Assembly: GCA_963756455.1 (NCBI GenBank)
Contig: CAVWNC010000003.1
Span: 434,001-498,000 of the forward strand
Source: DASQPA01 sp963756455
GTDB lineage: Bacteria > Acidobacteriota > Thermoanaerobaculia > Multivoradales > UBA5704
DNA: 64,000 bases
Direction: 5' to 3'
Shown here piece by piece: positions 6,526 to 14,995 of this stretch. The notes below the pieces were generated by a model that saw nothing but the letters and a program-made list of their open reading frames with translations, searched no databases and was not told the origin of the DNA. A program made the position numbers and the translations under genes. Each line of letters begins with the position of its first letter. Positions within the stretch are counted from its first letter, which is position 1.

Positions 6526-8651
6526 TGCTCTTCTCGCGCGACTGGCTCCGCCAGTATGTCGACCTCCCCGAGGAGGCTGAGTCGATCGGCCGCCGGTTGA
6601 CCAAGGCCGGCTTCGCGATCGACGGGATCGACGCTGGCAGGGAAGAAACTGCGGAGGACGCGGTCTTCGACGTCGACGTGACGACCAACCGGCCGGACGC
6701 CATGAACCATGCAGGCCTCGCCCGCGAGCTGGCGGTGCTCTACGACCGACCGCTCCGGCTGCCGGAGACGGCACTGACGGAGGTCACGGAGACGGTCCAG
6801 AATGCGGTGGCGGTCGAGATCGCCGATCCGGAGGGCTGCTCCCGCTTCGCGGCGCGGGTCATCCGCGGGGTGCGGATCGCCGAGAGCCCGGAGTGGCTGA
6901 AGGGCCGGCTGCGGGCGATCGGCAAGAACCCGATCAACAACGTCGTCGACGTCACCAACTTCGTCCTCTGGGAGCTGGGGCAGCCGCTCCACGCCTACGA
7001 CCTGGCGAAGATCGAAGGCGCCAAGCTCATCGTCCGCCGGGCGACCGAGGGTGAGAAGCTCACGACGCTCGACGGGATCGACCGAACGCTCGATCCGGAC
7101 CTGCTGGTGATCGCGGACGCCGCGCGGCCGGTGGGCCTCGGCGGAGTGATGGGCGGCCTCGACAGCGAGGTGACGGCGGCGACCGTCGACGTCCTCCTGG
7201 AGGGCGCCCACTTCGACCGCAAGACGGTGCGGATCGCGGCCAAGCGGCTCTCCCTCCACACCGATGCCAGCCACCGCTTCGAGCGCGGCGCCGACCTCGG
7301 CGCCTGCCTGCGGGCGGTCGACCGGGCGGCGGCGCTGATCGCGGAAATCGCCGGGGGCCAGGTGCTGGCGGGGGCGATCGACGAGCGAGCTACCGTACGG
7401 TCGGAGCGCCAGGGGAAGATCGATCTGGCGAAGCTCGACGCCTTCGCCGGCACGGCCATTCCGCCGGCCGACGCCGAGCGCTGGCTGGCCGGTCTCGGCT
7501 TCGCGCCGCAGCCGGCGGGTCCCGGGATTCTCGCGGTGACCGTCCCTTCCTGGCGGTACTTCGACTTCGAGCCCCGTCCCGCCTCTGCCGGCGGCGAGGT
7601 CTACCCGCAGGATCTCTACGAAGAGGTTCTGCGGATCTTCGGCTTCGACAACATCCCGCCGGCCCTCCCCGCGCTCCCCGGCCCGGACGCTCACCCCAAT
7701 GCCGGGGCGACGCGGCGGCGGAAGGTCAAGCGGCATCTCGCGGCCTGCGGCTACGCCGAGGCGGTTAACTTCGCCTTCATCGATCCCGTCGGCGATGCCG
7801 GCTTCCCGAGCCTCCGGCCGGACGTCCGCGCGCTGCCGCTCGAAAATCCGATCTCGGACCGCGCCTCGGTGATGCGCCGCTCGCTCGTCCCCGGGCTCGT
7901 CGAGAGCGCCCGCTTCAACCAGCGCCGGGGCGTGCCCGCGGTGCGGCTCTTCGAGGTGGCGACGGTCTTCTTCGATGTCGCCGGCCGCCCCGACGCGCTC
8001 CTCCCCGACCAGCCGGAGATGGTGAGCCTGATCGCGGGCGGCACCGTGGGGACCCCGTGGGAAGGGCAGTCCGAGCTCGATCTCTTCGACTTGAAGGGCG
8101 CCGTCGAGAGCCTCGCCCAGGAGATGGGGGTACGCCTCCTCGCCCGCCCGGCGACCGGCCTCCCGGGGCTCGTCGGCGGAACGGCGGCCCATCTCTACCG
8201 GCCGGAGCGGCCGGAGGATGCCGTGGGCTTCTTCGGCCGGGTGGCGGAGGGCGCGGCCGGCGATCCCTATCCGCTCTACGTCGCCGAGATCCTGGCCGAG
8301 GCGCTCGATCCAGAGGCTCTGGATCCAAAATCGGCCGCCAGCCTGCGGATCGAGGCGCCCTCACGCTTCCCGGGCATCGGCGCCGACTCGACCCTCACCC
8401 ACGCTCTGGACGTGCCCTGGACGGAGATCGAGGCGGCGATCCGAACGGTGGCGGCGGAAGCAGCCCCCGACCTGGTCTCCTTCGGGCTCACCGTCCGCTA
8501 CCGGGGCGAAGGGGTTCCGGCAGGCGCGGTCAATACGACGATCCACTTCTTCTACAACTCGCGCGAGCGCTCGCTCACCCAGGAGGAGGTCAATGCCCAG
8601 CAGCAGGCGTTGACCGGAGACCTCGAGCGCCGCTTCGGCTTCAGGGGGTAA
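6525..8651 (+). CDS. pheT: Phenylalanine--tRNA ligase beta subunit (short form)
   Basis: The partner subunit of PheS: it holds the editing site and tRNA-contacting domains. The start (MLFSRDWLRQYVDLPEEAES) overlaps the pheS stop in TGATG. B3/B4 editing, B5 and C-terminal FDX-ACB domains are recognisable (NPINNVVDVTNFVLWELGQP; HTDASHRFERGAD; SRFPGIGADSTL). At 708 residues it is shorter than the roughly 800 usual: the sequence passes from the N-terminal helix region (LTKAGFAIDGIDAG) almost directly to DVDVTTNRPDAMNHAGLARE, so the EMAP-II-like OB-fold tRNA-binding insertion (about 100 residues in E. coli) is absent. Complete otherwise. Confidence 0.95.
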   Translation: MLFSRDWLRQYVDLPEEAESIGRRLTKAGFAIDGIDAGREETAEDAVFDVDVTTNRPDAMNHAGLARELAVLYDRPLRLPETALTEVTETVQNAVAVEIADPEGCSRFAARVIRGVRIAESPEWLKGRLRAIGKNPINNVVDVTNFVLWELGQPLHAYDLAKIEGAKLIVRRATEGEKLTTLDGIDRTLDPDLLVIADAARPVGLGGVMGGLDSEVTAATVDVLLEGAHFDRKTVRIAAKRLSLHTDASHRFERGADLGACLRAVDRAAALIAEIAGGQVLAGAIDERATVRSERQGKIDLAKLDAFAGTAIPPADAERWLAGLGFAPQPAGPGILAVTVPSWRYFDFEPRPASAGGEVYPQDLYEEVLRIFGFDNIPPALPALPGPDAHPNAGATRRRKVKRHLAACGYAEAVNFAFIDPVGDAGFPSLRPDVRALPLENPISDRASVMRRSLVPGLVESARFNQRRGVPAVRLFEVATVFFDVAGRPDALLPDQPEMVSLIAGGTVGTPWEGQSELDLFDLKGAVESLAQEMGVRLLARPATGLPGLVGGTAAHLYRPERPEDAVGFFGRVAEGAAGDPYPLYVAEILAEALDPEALDPKSAASLRIEAPSRFPGIGADSTLTHALDVPWTEIEAAIRTVAAEAAPDLVSFGLTVRYRGEGVPAGAVNTTIHFFYNSRERSLTQEEVNAQQQALTGDLERRFGFRG

Positions 8652-8657
8652 GACAGC

Positions 8658-8915
8658 ATGGCGAGCACTGCGGGCAGCGTGATCGGGATCGACTGGTTGG
8701 ACGTCCTCGAAGAGAAGGTTCGCGAGGCCTCGGAGCGCCTCGGCGAGCTCAAGGAAGAGAACCGGGCCTTGACCCGGAAGGTCGAGGAGCTCGAGACCCA
8801 GCTCGCCGCCGCCCAGGCGGGCGAGTCGGCGGCAGGCTGGGAAGCGGAACGCGAGGAGATAAGGCGCCGGGTGGAAAAGCTCACCCTGGGGCTGGAGGCG
8901 TTGATCGCCGAGTAG
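8658..8915 (+). CDS. Small coiled-coil protein, ZapB-like
   Basis: This 85-residue acidic protein is almost entirely heptad-patterned helix (LEEKVREASERLGELKEENR, then LTRKVEELETQL). It lies six bases after pheT, in the same operon. In many bacteria the gene after pheT is zapB- or zapA-like, encoding a divisome coiled coil. The position and composition fit ZapB, but coiled coils are too generic for certainty, and no zapA follows. Its stop nearly touches the stop of the convergent SDR gene. Confidence 0.6.
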   Translation: MASTAGSVIGIDWLDVLEEKVREASERLGELKEENRALTRKVEELETQLAAAQAGESAAGWEAEREEIRRRVEKLTLGLEALIAE

Positions 8916-8916
8916 C

Positions 8917-9666
8917 CTATTTCGGCGGCTTAGTCGGTCGCATCTCGACCCGGCTCGGCAGGGCGTTCGGCGGATAGGTGAGGAGGTGGAGGACCATTGA
9001 CGCGACGTCCTCAGGCTGGAGCCGCCAGGAGGTCGCCGCTCCCCCAGAGCCGCTCCTCCCCCCGGGGTGCCCGAACTCGGTCTCGACGCTCCCCGGCAGG
9101 ATGGCAGCCACCCGGATGCCATACTGGCGGAGGTCGAGCATGGCGGCCTCGGAGAAGCCGAGGAGGCCGAACTTGCTGGCGTTGTAGGCGGCGCCCCCGG
9201 CCATGGGGTTCTTGCTGGCGAGCGACGCGATGTTGACGATCCACCCCTCACCCCGCGGCTTCATCACCGCCGCCACGGCGCAGAGGAAGTAGATCGAGCC
9301 GAGGAGGTTGGTCTCGATGACCTCGCGAAAAGCGTCGCCCGAGAGGGCGTCGACCGGCCCGAAGATCCCCAGCCCGGCGTTGTTGACGAGAAGGTCGATC
9401 CGCCCCCCTTCCGCCTCGGCCACGGAACGGACGAAGAACGAGACCTCGCCCTCGTGCCGGACGTCGACGACCTTTCCCGAAACCATGGCGCCGGCAGCGG
9501 AGCGCGCGGCGAGCGCGGTCATCTCGTCCACGGCCTTCTCCACGGATTCGGCGCTCCGGCTGCAGAAGTGAACCCGCCAGCCCTCGCCAAGAAGCGCCTC
9601 GGCCGTGGCGCGACCGATGCCGCGGCTCCCTCCGGTGACGATTGCAACCCTGCCGCTCTCAGGCAT
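8917..9666 (-). CDS. SDR family NAD(P)-dependent oxidoreductase
   Basis: A classical short-chain dehydrogenase of about 249 residues. It has the Rossmann nucleotide-binding motif TGGSRGIG near the N-terminus, NNAG in the middle, and the catalytic YxxxK as YNASK with an upstream Ser (NIASLAS). After the active site PGSVETEF matches the usual substrate-loop region. The ATG at 9666 is preferred over GTG 9684 because GGAGGG lies six bases before it. Substrate cannot be told from sequence. It is a single gene, convergent with the pheT operon. Confidence 0.9.
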   Translation of the reverse strand: MPESGRVAIVTGGSRGIGRATAEALLGEGWRVHFCSRSAESVEKAVDEMTALAARSAAGAMVSGKVVDVRHEGEVSFFVRSVAEAEGGRIDLLVNNAGLGIFGPVDALSGDAFREVIETNLLGSIYFLCAVAAVMKPRGEGWIVNIASLASKNPMAGGAAYNASKFGLLGFSEAAMLDLRQYGIRVAAILPGSVETEFGHPGGRSGSGGAATSWRLQPEDVASMVLHLLTYPPNALPSRVEMRPTKPPK

Positions 9667-9784
9667 ACGCTTGCCCTCCGCCACTACTCTATACTCCAGG
9701 GGCGCAGGAGAGGGCAGGAAAAGCTCGGAAATGTCCCTCGGCCCGGCGCGGTTTTACTTCTCAGCAAGGAGGCTTTGAAAGCCC

Positions 9785-10483
9785 ATGTTGTTCTTCCACC
9801 CCGACTACCTTCTCTTCATCCTGCCGGCGATCCTGCTCTCGCTCTGGGCGAGCTTCCGCACGAAGTCGGCGTTCAAGAAATACTCCCAGGTGCGGACGCT
9901 GCGCGGCATGACCGGCGCCCAGGCCGCCCAGGAGATGCTCCGCGCGGGCGGCATCTCGGACGTCCAGGTTCTCGCCACGGGCGGCATGCTGACCGACCAC
10001 TACAACCCGCTCACCAAGACCCTCAATCTCTCCGAGGGAGTCTACGGCTCGACCTCGATCGCCGCCGTGGGCATCGCCTGCCACGAGGCCGGCCACGCCC
10101 TCCAGCACGCCGCCGGCTACAAGCCGCTCTGGCTGCGCTCGCTCCTCGTGCCCACCGCCAACATCGGTTCGAGCCTGGGCTACATCGTCATGATGCTCGG
10201 CCTCTTCCTCCTCCACTCGCAGACGGTGGTGCTCTTCGGGGCGATGCTCTTCTCCTGCGTCCTAGCCTTCCAGATCGTCACTCTGCCGGTCGAGTTCGAC
10301 GCCACGGCGCGCGCCAAGCGCCTCGCCGTCGACTACGGGATCGTCATGCCCCAGGAGCGCGAGGGCATGGATCGGGTGCTGAACGCCGCGGCCTTGACCT
10401 ACGTGGCGGCGGTCATCTCGACCCTCATGACCCTTCTCTACTACCTGATGCGGGCAGGGTTGCTGGGCGGCCGACGGAGCTGA
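9785..10483 (+). CDS. Membrane zinc metallopeptidase, YugP family
   Basis: This 232-residue integral membrane protein has an N-terminal segment (LFILPAILLSLWASF), the zinc-protease motif in CHEAGHALQHAAGY, and three further hydrophobic segments, the last near the C-terminus (ALTYVAAVISTLMTLLYYLM). Family features such as YNPLTKTLNLSEGVYG just before the metal site are present. Length and layout match YugP-type neutral zinc peptidases, whose substrates are poorly known. AAGGAGG lies 11 bases upstream. A hairpin terminator follows. Confidence 0.9.
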   Translation: MLFFHPDYLLFILPAILLSLWASFRTKSAFKKYSQVRTLRGMTGAQAAQEMLRAGGISDVQVLATGGMLTDHYNPLTKTLNLSEGVYGSTSIAAVGIACHEAGHALQHAAGYKPLWLRSLLVPTANIGSSLGYIVMMLGLFLLHSQTVVLFGAMLFSCVLAFQIVTLPVEFDATARAKRLAVDYGIVMPQEREGMDRVLNAAALTYVAAVISTLMTLLYYLMRAGLLGGRRS

Positions 10484-10509
10484 GGGACCTGAAATCCCCA
10501 GCTGAGAAG

Positions 10510-10540
10510 AAGCCTCCTACCGCCAGGTGGGAGGCTTTTT
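10510..10540 (+). terminator. Rho-independent terminator of the YugP gene
   Basis: The 12-bp stem AAGCCTCCTACC / GGTGGGAGGCTT (one wobble), loop GCCA, is followed by TTT. It overlaps the last codons of the convergent hydratase gene, so the stem also encodes that protein's C-terminus. Confidence 0.8.
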
Positions 10541-11326
10541 CGTTTCGAGGAAGGTGGCGATCCCGTGCTTGCAGTCGGCGGTCGCCCGCGATGCGGCGTT
10601 GACCTCCGCGGCGTGCTGCAGGGCGTCGTCGAGCGGGCGCCCGAGGACGTCCAGGAGCAGCCGCTTGGTGCGGGCGATCGACTCGGAGCTGCCGTTGGCG
10701 AGGATCTCGGCGGCGAGCGCCTCTCCGGCCGCCGGAAGCTCAGAGGCGGTTTGGACCAGCCGGTTGACGAGGCCCAGGGCGAGCGCTTTCGGAGCTTCCA
10801 CGAACTGGGGGAAGAGGAGAAGCTCCCGGATGTCCGCGCCTTTGAGGCGGAGCGGCAGGTAGGTGGCGACGAGCGCCGCCACGAAGCCGATCCGCACCTC
10901 GCTGTAGAGGAAGCGCGAGTCTTCCGCCGCGATCACGAAGTCGTGCGCCGTGGCGAGGCCGCAGCCACCCGCGACGCAGGCGCCGTGGACGAGCGCCACG
11001 GTGAGCGCCTCCTGGCGGAGCACGGCATGAAAGAGATCTTTCAAGCGCAGTGAGTCGGCCAGGTTCTCCTCCGGTCCGGCATCGCGGAGCGAGCGCAGGT
11101 GCTCCAGGTCGGCGCCGGCCGAGAAGTTCTTCCCCGCGCCAGAAAGGAGCACCGCCCGCACTCCTTCGGCGCGAAGGTCGCGGCGGTAGAGGGCGGTCAG
11201 CTCGGCGATCAGGGGCGGCGAGAGGGCATTCGCCCGCGCCGGATCGGACAGCGTCACCCAGAGCAGATCGCCGACATCGCCGACTGCCCCGTCGCGACGG
11301 AGGGTGAGAAGGCCGGTCTCAGGCAT
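10517..11326 (-). CDS. Enoyl-CoA hydratase, methylglutaconyl-CoA hydratase-like
   Basis: A crotonase-fold protein of 269 residues. It has the oxyanion-hole segment SAGADLEHLRSL, the CoA/oxyanion region HGACVAGGCGLATAHD and, at the catalytic glutamate position, YSEVRIGFVAALVATYL, which resembles methylglutaconyl-CoA and isohexenylglutaconyl-CoA hydratases (LiuC/AtuE) more than the fatty-acid enzymes. It is the last gene of the AtuA operon, overlapping its upstream neighbour by eight bases. The context supports branched-acyl-CoA or terpenoid breakdown. The carboxylase and lyase of that pathway are not in the window. Confidence 0.85.
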   Translation of the reverse strand: MPETGLLTLRRDGAVGDVGDLLWVTLSDPARANALSPPLIAELTALYRRDLRAEGVRAVLLSGAGKNFSAGADLEHLRSLRDAGPEENLADSLRLKDLFHAVLRQEALTVALVHGACVAGGCGLATAHDFVIAAEDSRFLYSEVRIGFVAALVATYLPLRLKGADIRELLLFPQFVEAPKALALGLVNRLVQTASELPAAGEALAAEILANGSSESIARTKRLLLDVLGRPLDDALQHAAEVNAASRATADCKHGIATFLETKKPPTWR

Positions 11327-11678
11327 GCGGGTGGGTCGAGGCTTTAAGCCGGGAGGCGAGCTCGTCCGGCACTTCGATCTCCAGGAGCAGGATTCCCTGG
11401 GCGTGGGTCTTCCCCTGGGCGTCGGTCTTCAAGCTTTCGGTGCCGCCGCCGCCCAGCGAGTCGTGAAGGATGAAGTTGAGCGCCGAGAGGTTGGGCAGCT
11501 CGAAACGCTCGACCTCACCGCGGCAGACCTGGGCGAAGTGCGCCTTCACCCGCTCGGCCGTCACTTCGCGGCGGAGCAGCTCATAGATCTCGGCCGAATC
11601 GGCGATCAGGCCGACGTTACTGGCATCTCCCTTGTCCCCCGAACGGGCATGGGCCATCCGCTGGAGCGGCAACCTCAT
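11319..11678 (-). CDS. AtuA C-terminal-domain-like protein
   Basis: A 119-residue protein. MRLPLQRMAHARSGDKGDAS is characteristic of the C-terminal part of AtuA-family proteins, followed by SNVGLIA and a conserved FELPNLSALNFILHDSLGGG. Here it is a separate polypeptide, as in many lineages where the AtuA halves are split. The ATG at 11678 has GGAAGGAGG upstream and overlaps the membrane-protein stop in ATGA; its own stop overlaps the hydratase start. It probably forms a complex with the large AtuA protein. The biochemical activity of this family is not established to my knowledge. Confidence 0.85.
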   Translation of the reverse strand: MRLPLQRMAHARSGDKGDASNVGLIADSAEIYELLRREVTAERVKAHFAQVCRGEVERFELPNLSALNFILHDSLGGGGTESLKTDAQGKTHAQGILLLEIEVPDELASRLKASTHPHA

Positions 11679-12079
11679 ACCTGCCTCCTTCCCGTCCACA
11701 GGGCGATCCCACCGCCCGCGGCGAGGACGGCGGCGAGGGCGAAGGCGGTGCCCGGCGCCGTCGTCGCCGGCCGGTAGAGACCGGGCAGGAGGGCACGGAA
11801 GCCGAGATCGAGGATCTCCCCGTGCGCCCGTTCGAGCGCGGCGAAGGTGGCGGCGCCGGCGGCCAGGAGGAGAGCCAGGGCGCCGGCGAGCCGCGCGTCC
11901 CCCCAGCCGGTGGAGAGGCCGTGGCGGAGGAGGAGGGTATAGGCGGCGCCCAGGGCCAGCGCCCAGTAGACGAAGGCCAGGCGGTCAGCGATGGCGCTGT
12001 AGCCGAAGCCCCCGAGGAGCACGGGGGTGAGCCCGGCGAGCAGGCCGCCGTACCAGCGGCGGGCGAGCGGTCGATCCAT
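11675..12079 (-). CDS. Small membrane protein in the AtuA operon
   Basis: A 134-residue hydrophobic protein with about four predicted membrane segments: residues near 10-30, 34-50, 62-82 and 110-127. The C-terminus is basic (WTGRRQV). It has no motif I recognise. It sits between the two AtuA halves with an ATGA overlap downstream and a six-base gap upstream, so it is certainly part of this operon. A role in uptake or membrane anchoring of the pathway would be a guess. Confidence 0.75.
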   Translation of the reverse strand: MDRPLARRWYGGLLAGLTPVLLGGFGYSAIADRLAFVYWALALGAAYTLLLRHGLSTGWGDARLAGALALLLAAGAATFAALERAHGEILDLGFRALLPGLYRPATTAPGTAFALAAVLAAGGGIALWTGRRQV

Positions 12080-12085
12080 GGTGTC

Positions 12086-13489
12086 TTAGGCCTCCCCCGC
12101 GGTTTCCGTCGTTTCTGGCGTCTCGGCCGTCTCAACGCTCACTTGGATTCGGCTCTCGACCTCTTCCCGGGCGAGGAGGGCCGGCCAGTAGGCGACCACC
12201 TCCTGCGGCTTGGGACGGCCGCCGGCGAAGCCGGTCACCCCCGGCGGTCCGGCGGTGACGAGCGGCGCGATCTCCTGACCGAAGCGCTCGACCCGCTTGG
12301 AATCCGGATCGCGCACGCCGAGCCGCAGCACCACCTCCGGCGGCTCGGGCGAAGCGGGGAGGATGCCGGGGAGGCAGGCGCCCTGCCCCACCATCTCGAC
12401 GATCCGGTGCTCCGGCTCGAAGGTGACCCCGGCGCGCTCGAGGCGCTTCCAGACGATCTCCGCGGCGAGCTCCGCCTTCTCGATCGCCCGCGGACCGGAG
12501 ACGGTGATCTGCCCCACCGCCTTGTAGCCGGCGAGGTAGGAGCCCGAGATTTTGAGGAACGGAGTCTTGGGGGCGCCCTTGATCCCTGAGACCTCCACCC
12601 GGTCCGGCCCCTCCTGGCGCAGGCGGATGGAGCTGAAGTCGGCGGTGACGTCCGGGGTGATGTACTCGGAAGGCTTCCCCATCTCGTAGACCAGCTGCTC
12701 GGCGACCGTGTCGACCGTCACCATGCCCCCCGTCCCGGCGTGCTTGGTGACCGTGAAGGTGCCGTCCGGTCGCGCCTCGACGATGGGATAGCCGACGTTC
12801 CAGAGATCGGGCACCTCCCAGAAGCGGCTGAAGTTGCCTCCCGTGCACTGGGCGCCACACTCGAGGATATGACCGGCGATGGTGCCGGCGGCGAGGCGGT
12901 CCCAGTCCTCCTCGCCCCAACCGAACTCATGGATCATCGGCGCCAGGGCGAGCGCGGTGTCGGTGATCCGCCCGCAGAGGACGATCTGGGCGCCCATCTT
13001 GAGGGCCTTAACCACCGGCCGGGCGCCGAGATAGGCGTTGGCGCTCATCACCTGGTCGACATGGGGGGCGAGAGGCGCGCCGGTGTCCATGTTGGCGAGC
13101 TTGTGGCCGGCTGCGACGAGCTCCTTCAAGCGCGGGTGGAGGTCGTCCCCCTCGACCACCCCGACCCGGATGCCGGAGATGCCGAGCTCTTTCGCCACCT
13201 CGAAAATGCGCGCCCGACAGGCGCGGGGGTTCAAGCCCCCGGCGTTCGTCAGGATGCGGACGTTTCGCTCCTGGATCTCCGGCAGGGTGCGGCGGATGAA
13301 GCCGATGAAGTCGGTGGCATAGCCGAGCAACGGGTTCTTGAGCTTCTGCCGCATCATGATCGAGAGGGTGACCTCGGCTAAGTAGTCCATGCCGATATAG
13401 TCGATCGGCCCCCCCTTGAGCAGCTCGACGGGGGCGTCGACGCTGTCCCCCCAAAACCCCTGGCCGTTCCCGATCCGAATCGTTTTCAT
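12086..13489 (-). CDS. Acyclic terpene utilization AtuA family protein (large part)
   Basis: A 467-residue protein of the AtuA (DUF1446) family: MKTIRIGNGQGFWGDS at the start, then DYIGMDYLAEVTLSIM, ILTNAGGLNPRACR, and CGRITDTALALAPMIHEFGW with GAQCTGGNFS. Family members occur in gene clusters for citronellol/geraniol or leucine catabolism. The exact reaction is unknown. The ATG at 13489 matches the family start; an upstream in-frame start would add a non-homologous leader. The C-terminal tail (ETAETPETTETAGEA) is low complexity. It heads a four-gene operon with the split C-terminal domain and a methylglutaconyl-CoA hydratase-like enzyme. Confidence 0.88.
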   Translation of the reverse strand: MKTIRIGNGQGFWGDSVDAPVELLKGGPIDYIGMDYLAEVTLSIMMRQKLKNPLLGYATDFIGFIRRTLPEIQERNVRILTNAGGLNPRACRARIFEVAKELGISGIRVGVVEGDDLHPRLKELVAAGHKLANMDTGAPLAPHVDQVMSANAYLGARPVVKALKMGAQIVLCGRITDTALALAPMIHEFGWGEEDWDRLAAGTIAGHILECGAQCTGGNFSRFWEVPDLWNVGYPIVEARPDGTFTVTKHAGTGGMVTVDTVAEQLVYEMGKPSEYITPDVTADFSSIRLRQEGPDRVEVSGIKGAPKTPFLKISGSYLAGYKAVGQITVSGPRAIEKAELAAEIVWKRLERAGVTFEPEHRIVEMVGQGACLPGILPASPEPPEVVLRLGVRDPDSKRVERFGQEIAPLVTAGPPGVTGFAGGRPKPQEVVAYWPALLAREEVESRIQVSVETAETPETTETAGEA

Positions 13490-13643
13490 AGGCGCGAATA
13501 GGTTAGCACGGTGTAAGCTTCCGCTCACGGCGCCCCATTTGCGGGTTTCTGGAGCCGAATCTAAAAGGCGGTAATTGACCCTCCCGAGGGGCGGTGCTAT
13601 GCTGCCCGTCCCCGTCCGAGGTCCAGTCAAGGTCCAGCAAGGT

Positions 13644-14987
13644 ATGGTTTTTTTCAACTACAGCACGATGCAGATGGCGGCCAAGGTGGTGTACTACGGC
13701 CCCGGTCTCTGCGGCAAGACGACCAATCTGCACTACATCTATGGCCATACCTCGGGCGATTCCCGGGGCGAGATGGTGTCTCTGGAGACGGAGACCGACC
13801 GTACCCTCTTCTTTGACCTCCTGCCCATCGACGTCGGCCAGATCGCCGGCTTCAACACCCGCATCCAGCTCTACACCGTCCCCGGGCAGGTCTTCTACAA
13901 CACGACCCGGAAGCTCGTCTTGAAGGGGGTCGACGGGGTGGTCTTCGTCGCCGACTCGCAGCGCGCCATGCAGCAGGCCAACGTCGACTCGTTCAAAAAT
14001 CTGGAGGAAAACCTGGCCGAGATGGGCCTCTCCTCCGACAGCCTGCCGCTCGTCCTCCAGTTCAACAAGCGCGATCTCGCCGACATCTGCAGCGTCGAGG
14101 AGATCAACCGGAACCTGAATCCCCGTGGCTGGCCCCATTTCGAGGCCTCGGCCCTGACCGGCCAGGGAGTCTTCGAGACTCTCAAGGGGGTCTCGAAGCT
14201 GACCCTCCTGTCGCTCAAGAAGCGCCTCACCCGCGGCGGGGAGAGCTCGCAGCCGACACGGATGGCGCCGCCCCGGCCGGTACCGCCGCTCCCCACGTCG
14301 CCCACCGCGGCCAATCTGGCGGCGGGAGCGGCGGCGGGAGCGCGTCCGACTTCTCCGGCGGGCGGCCCACCCGCTCCGACCGCTCCGACGACGCCGGTGA
14401 CGCCCGTGATGCCGGTTCGCCCAGCTGCCACCGCTCCCGCCGCCCCCTCTCCGCCCGCCGCGCCCCGGCCCACCGCTCCGGCCGCTGCGGCAGCCCCACC
14501 TCCTCCCCAGCCCGCCGCCGCGCCGGCGCGGACGCCACCGCTGCGTGGTCGTTCGTCGGTCGACGTCCTGGGCGAGCTCGAAAAGCTCCGCCGCGAGGCC
14601 ATGCAGCCGCCGCCGGCCGCTCCGGCGCCAGCCGCTCCCCGGCCGGCCACCGCGCCGATACCGCCGATACCGCCGATACCGCTCGCGAGCCCGTCGGCCC
14701 TCTCGCCGGCAGCCCCTCAGCCGACTTCGGCCGCGACGGCGGCGGCGGCGCGACCGCCGGTCGTCCCCGGCAAGAACGGCCGGGGCGAGCTGTCGCGCAA
14801 CATCGAGCTGACCCTCAAACGCGCCGACTTCGAGCGCGCCCGCCGCATCCTCGTCAGCTTCCAGGTCGAGGACGACCAGAACCGGGTCATGGATTCGGTG
14901 CGTGACCTGCCGGTCGAGATCAAGGACGCCGCCAGCCTCGAAAAGCTCCTCCTGCGCCTGAACATCGCGCTCAACGCAAAAGAATAA
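13644..14987 (+). CDS. MglA-like Ras-family GTPase with long C-terminal extension
   Basis: Residues 1-195 are a bacterial small GTPase of the MglA type: KVVYYGPGLCGKTTNLHYIY (P-loop 19-26), TVPGQVFYNTTRKLVLKGVD for the switch region, and FNKRDL for guanine recognition. MglA sets cell polarity and motility. The start at ATG 13644 matches MglA; an upstream frame gives no homology. Unlike the roughly 195-residue family norm, the product has 447 residues: about 170 of Pro/Ala/Thr-rich linker, then a charged helical C-terminal domain (about 385-447, SRNIELTLKRADFERARRIL). The tail could bind a partner or act as a tether. No mglB is adjacent. Confidence 0.88.
   Translation: MVFFNYSTMQMAAKVVYYGPGLCGKTTNLHYIYGHTSGDSRGEMVSLETETDRTLFFDLLPIDVGQIAGFNTRIQLYTVPGQVFYNTTRKLVLKGVDGVVFVADSQRAMQQANVDSFKNLEENLAEMGLSSDSLPLVLQFNKRDLADICSVEEINRNLNPRGWPHFEASALTGQGVFETLKGVSKLTLLSLKKRLTRGGESSQPTRMAPPRPVPPLPTSPTAANLAAGAAAGARPTSPAGGPPAPTAPTTPVTPVMPVRPAATAPAAPSPPAAPRPTAPAAAAAPPPPQPAAAPARTPPLRGRSSVDVLGELEKLRREAMQPPPAAPAPAAPRPATAPIPPIPPIPLASPSALSPAAPQPTSAATAAAARPPVVPGKNGRGELSRNIELTLKRADFERARRILVSFQVEDDQNRVMDSVRDLPVEIKDAASLEKLLLRLNIALNAKE
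14655..14681 (+). repeat. 9-bp tandem repeat inside the GTPase linker
   Basis: The unit CCGATACCG is repeated three times, encoding PIPPIPPIP. In-frame copy changes would alter only linker length. Confidence 0.7.
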
Positions 14988-14995
14988 AACCGCCC

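Noticed and set aside
12132..12920. Gly/Arg-rich frames antisense or parallel to the AtuA gene
   Set aside because: Out-of-frame shadows with no motif. The AtuA frame is fully supported.
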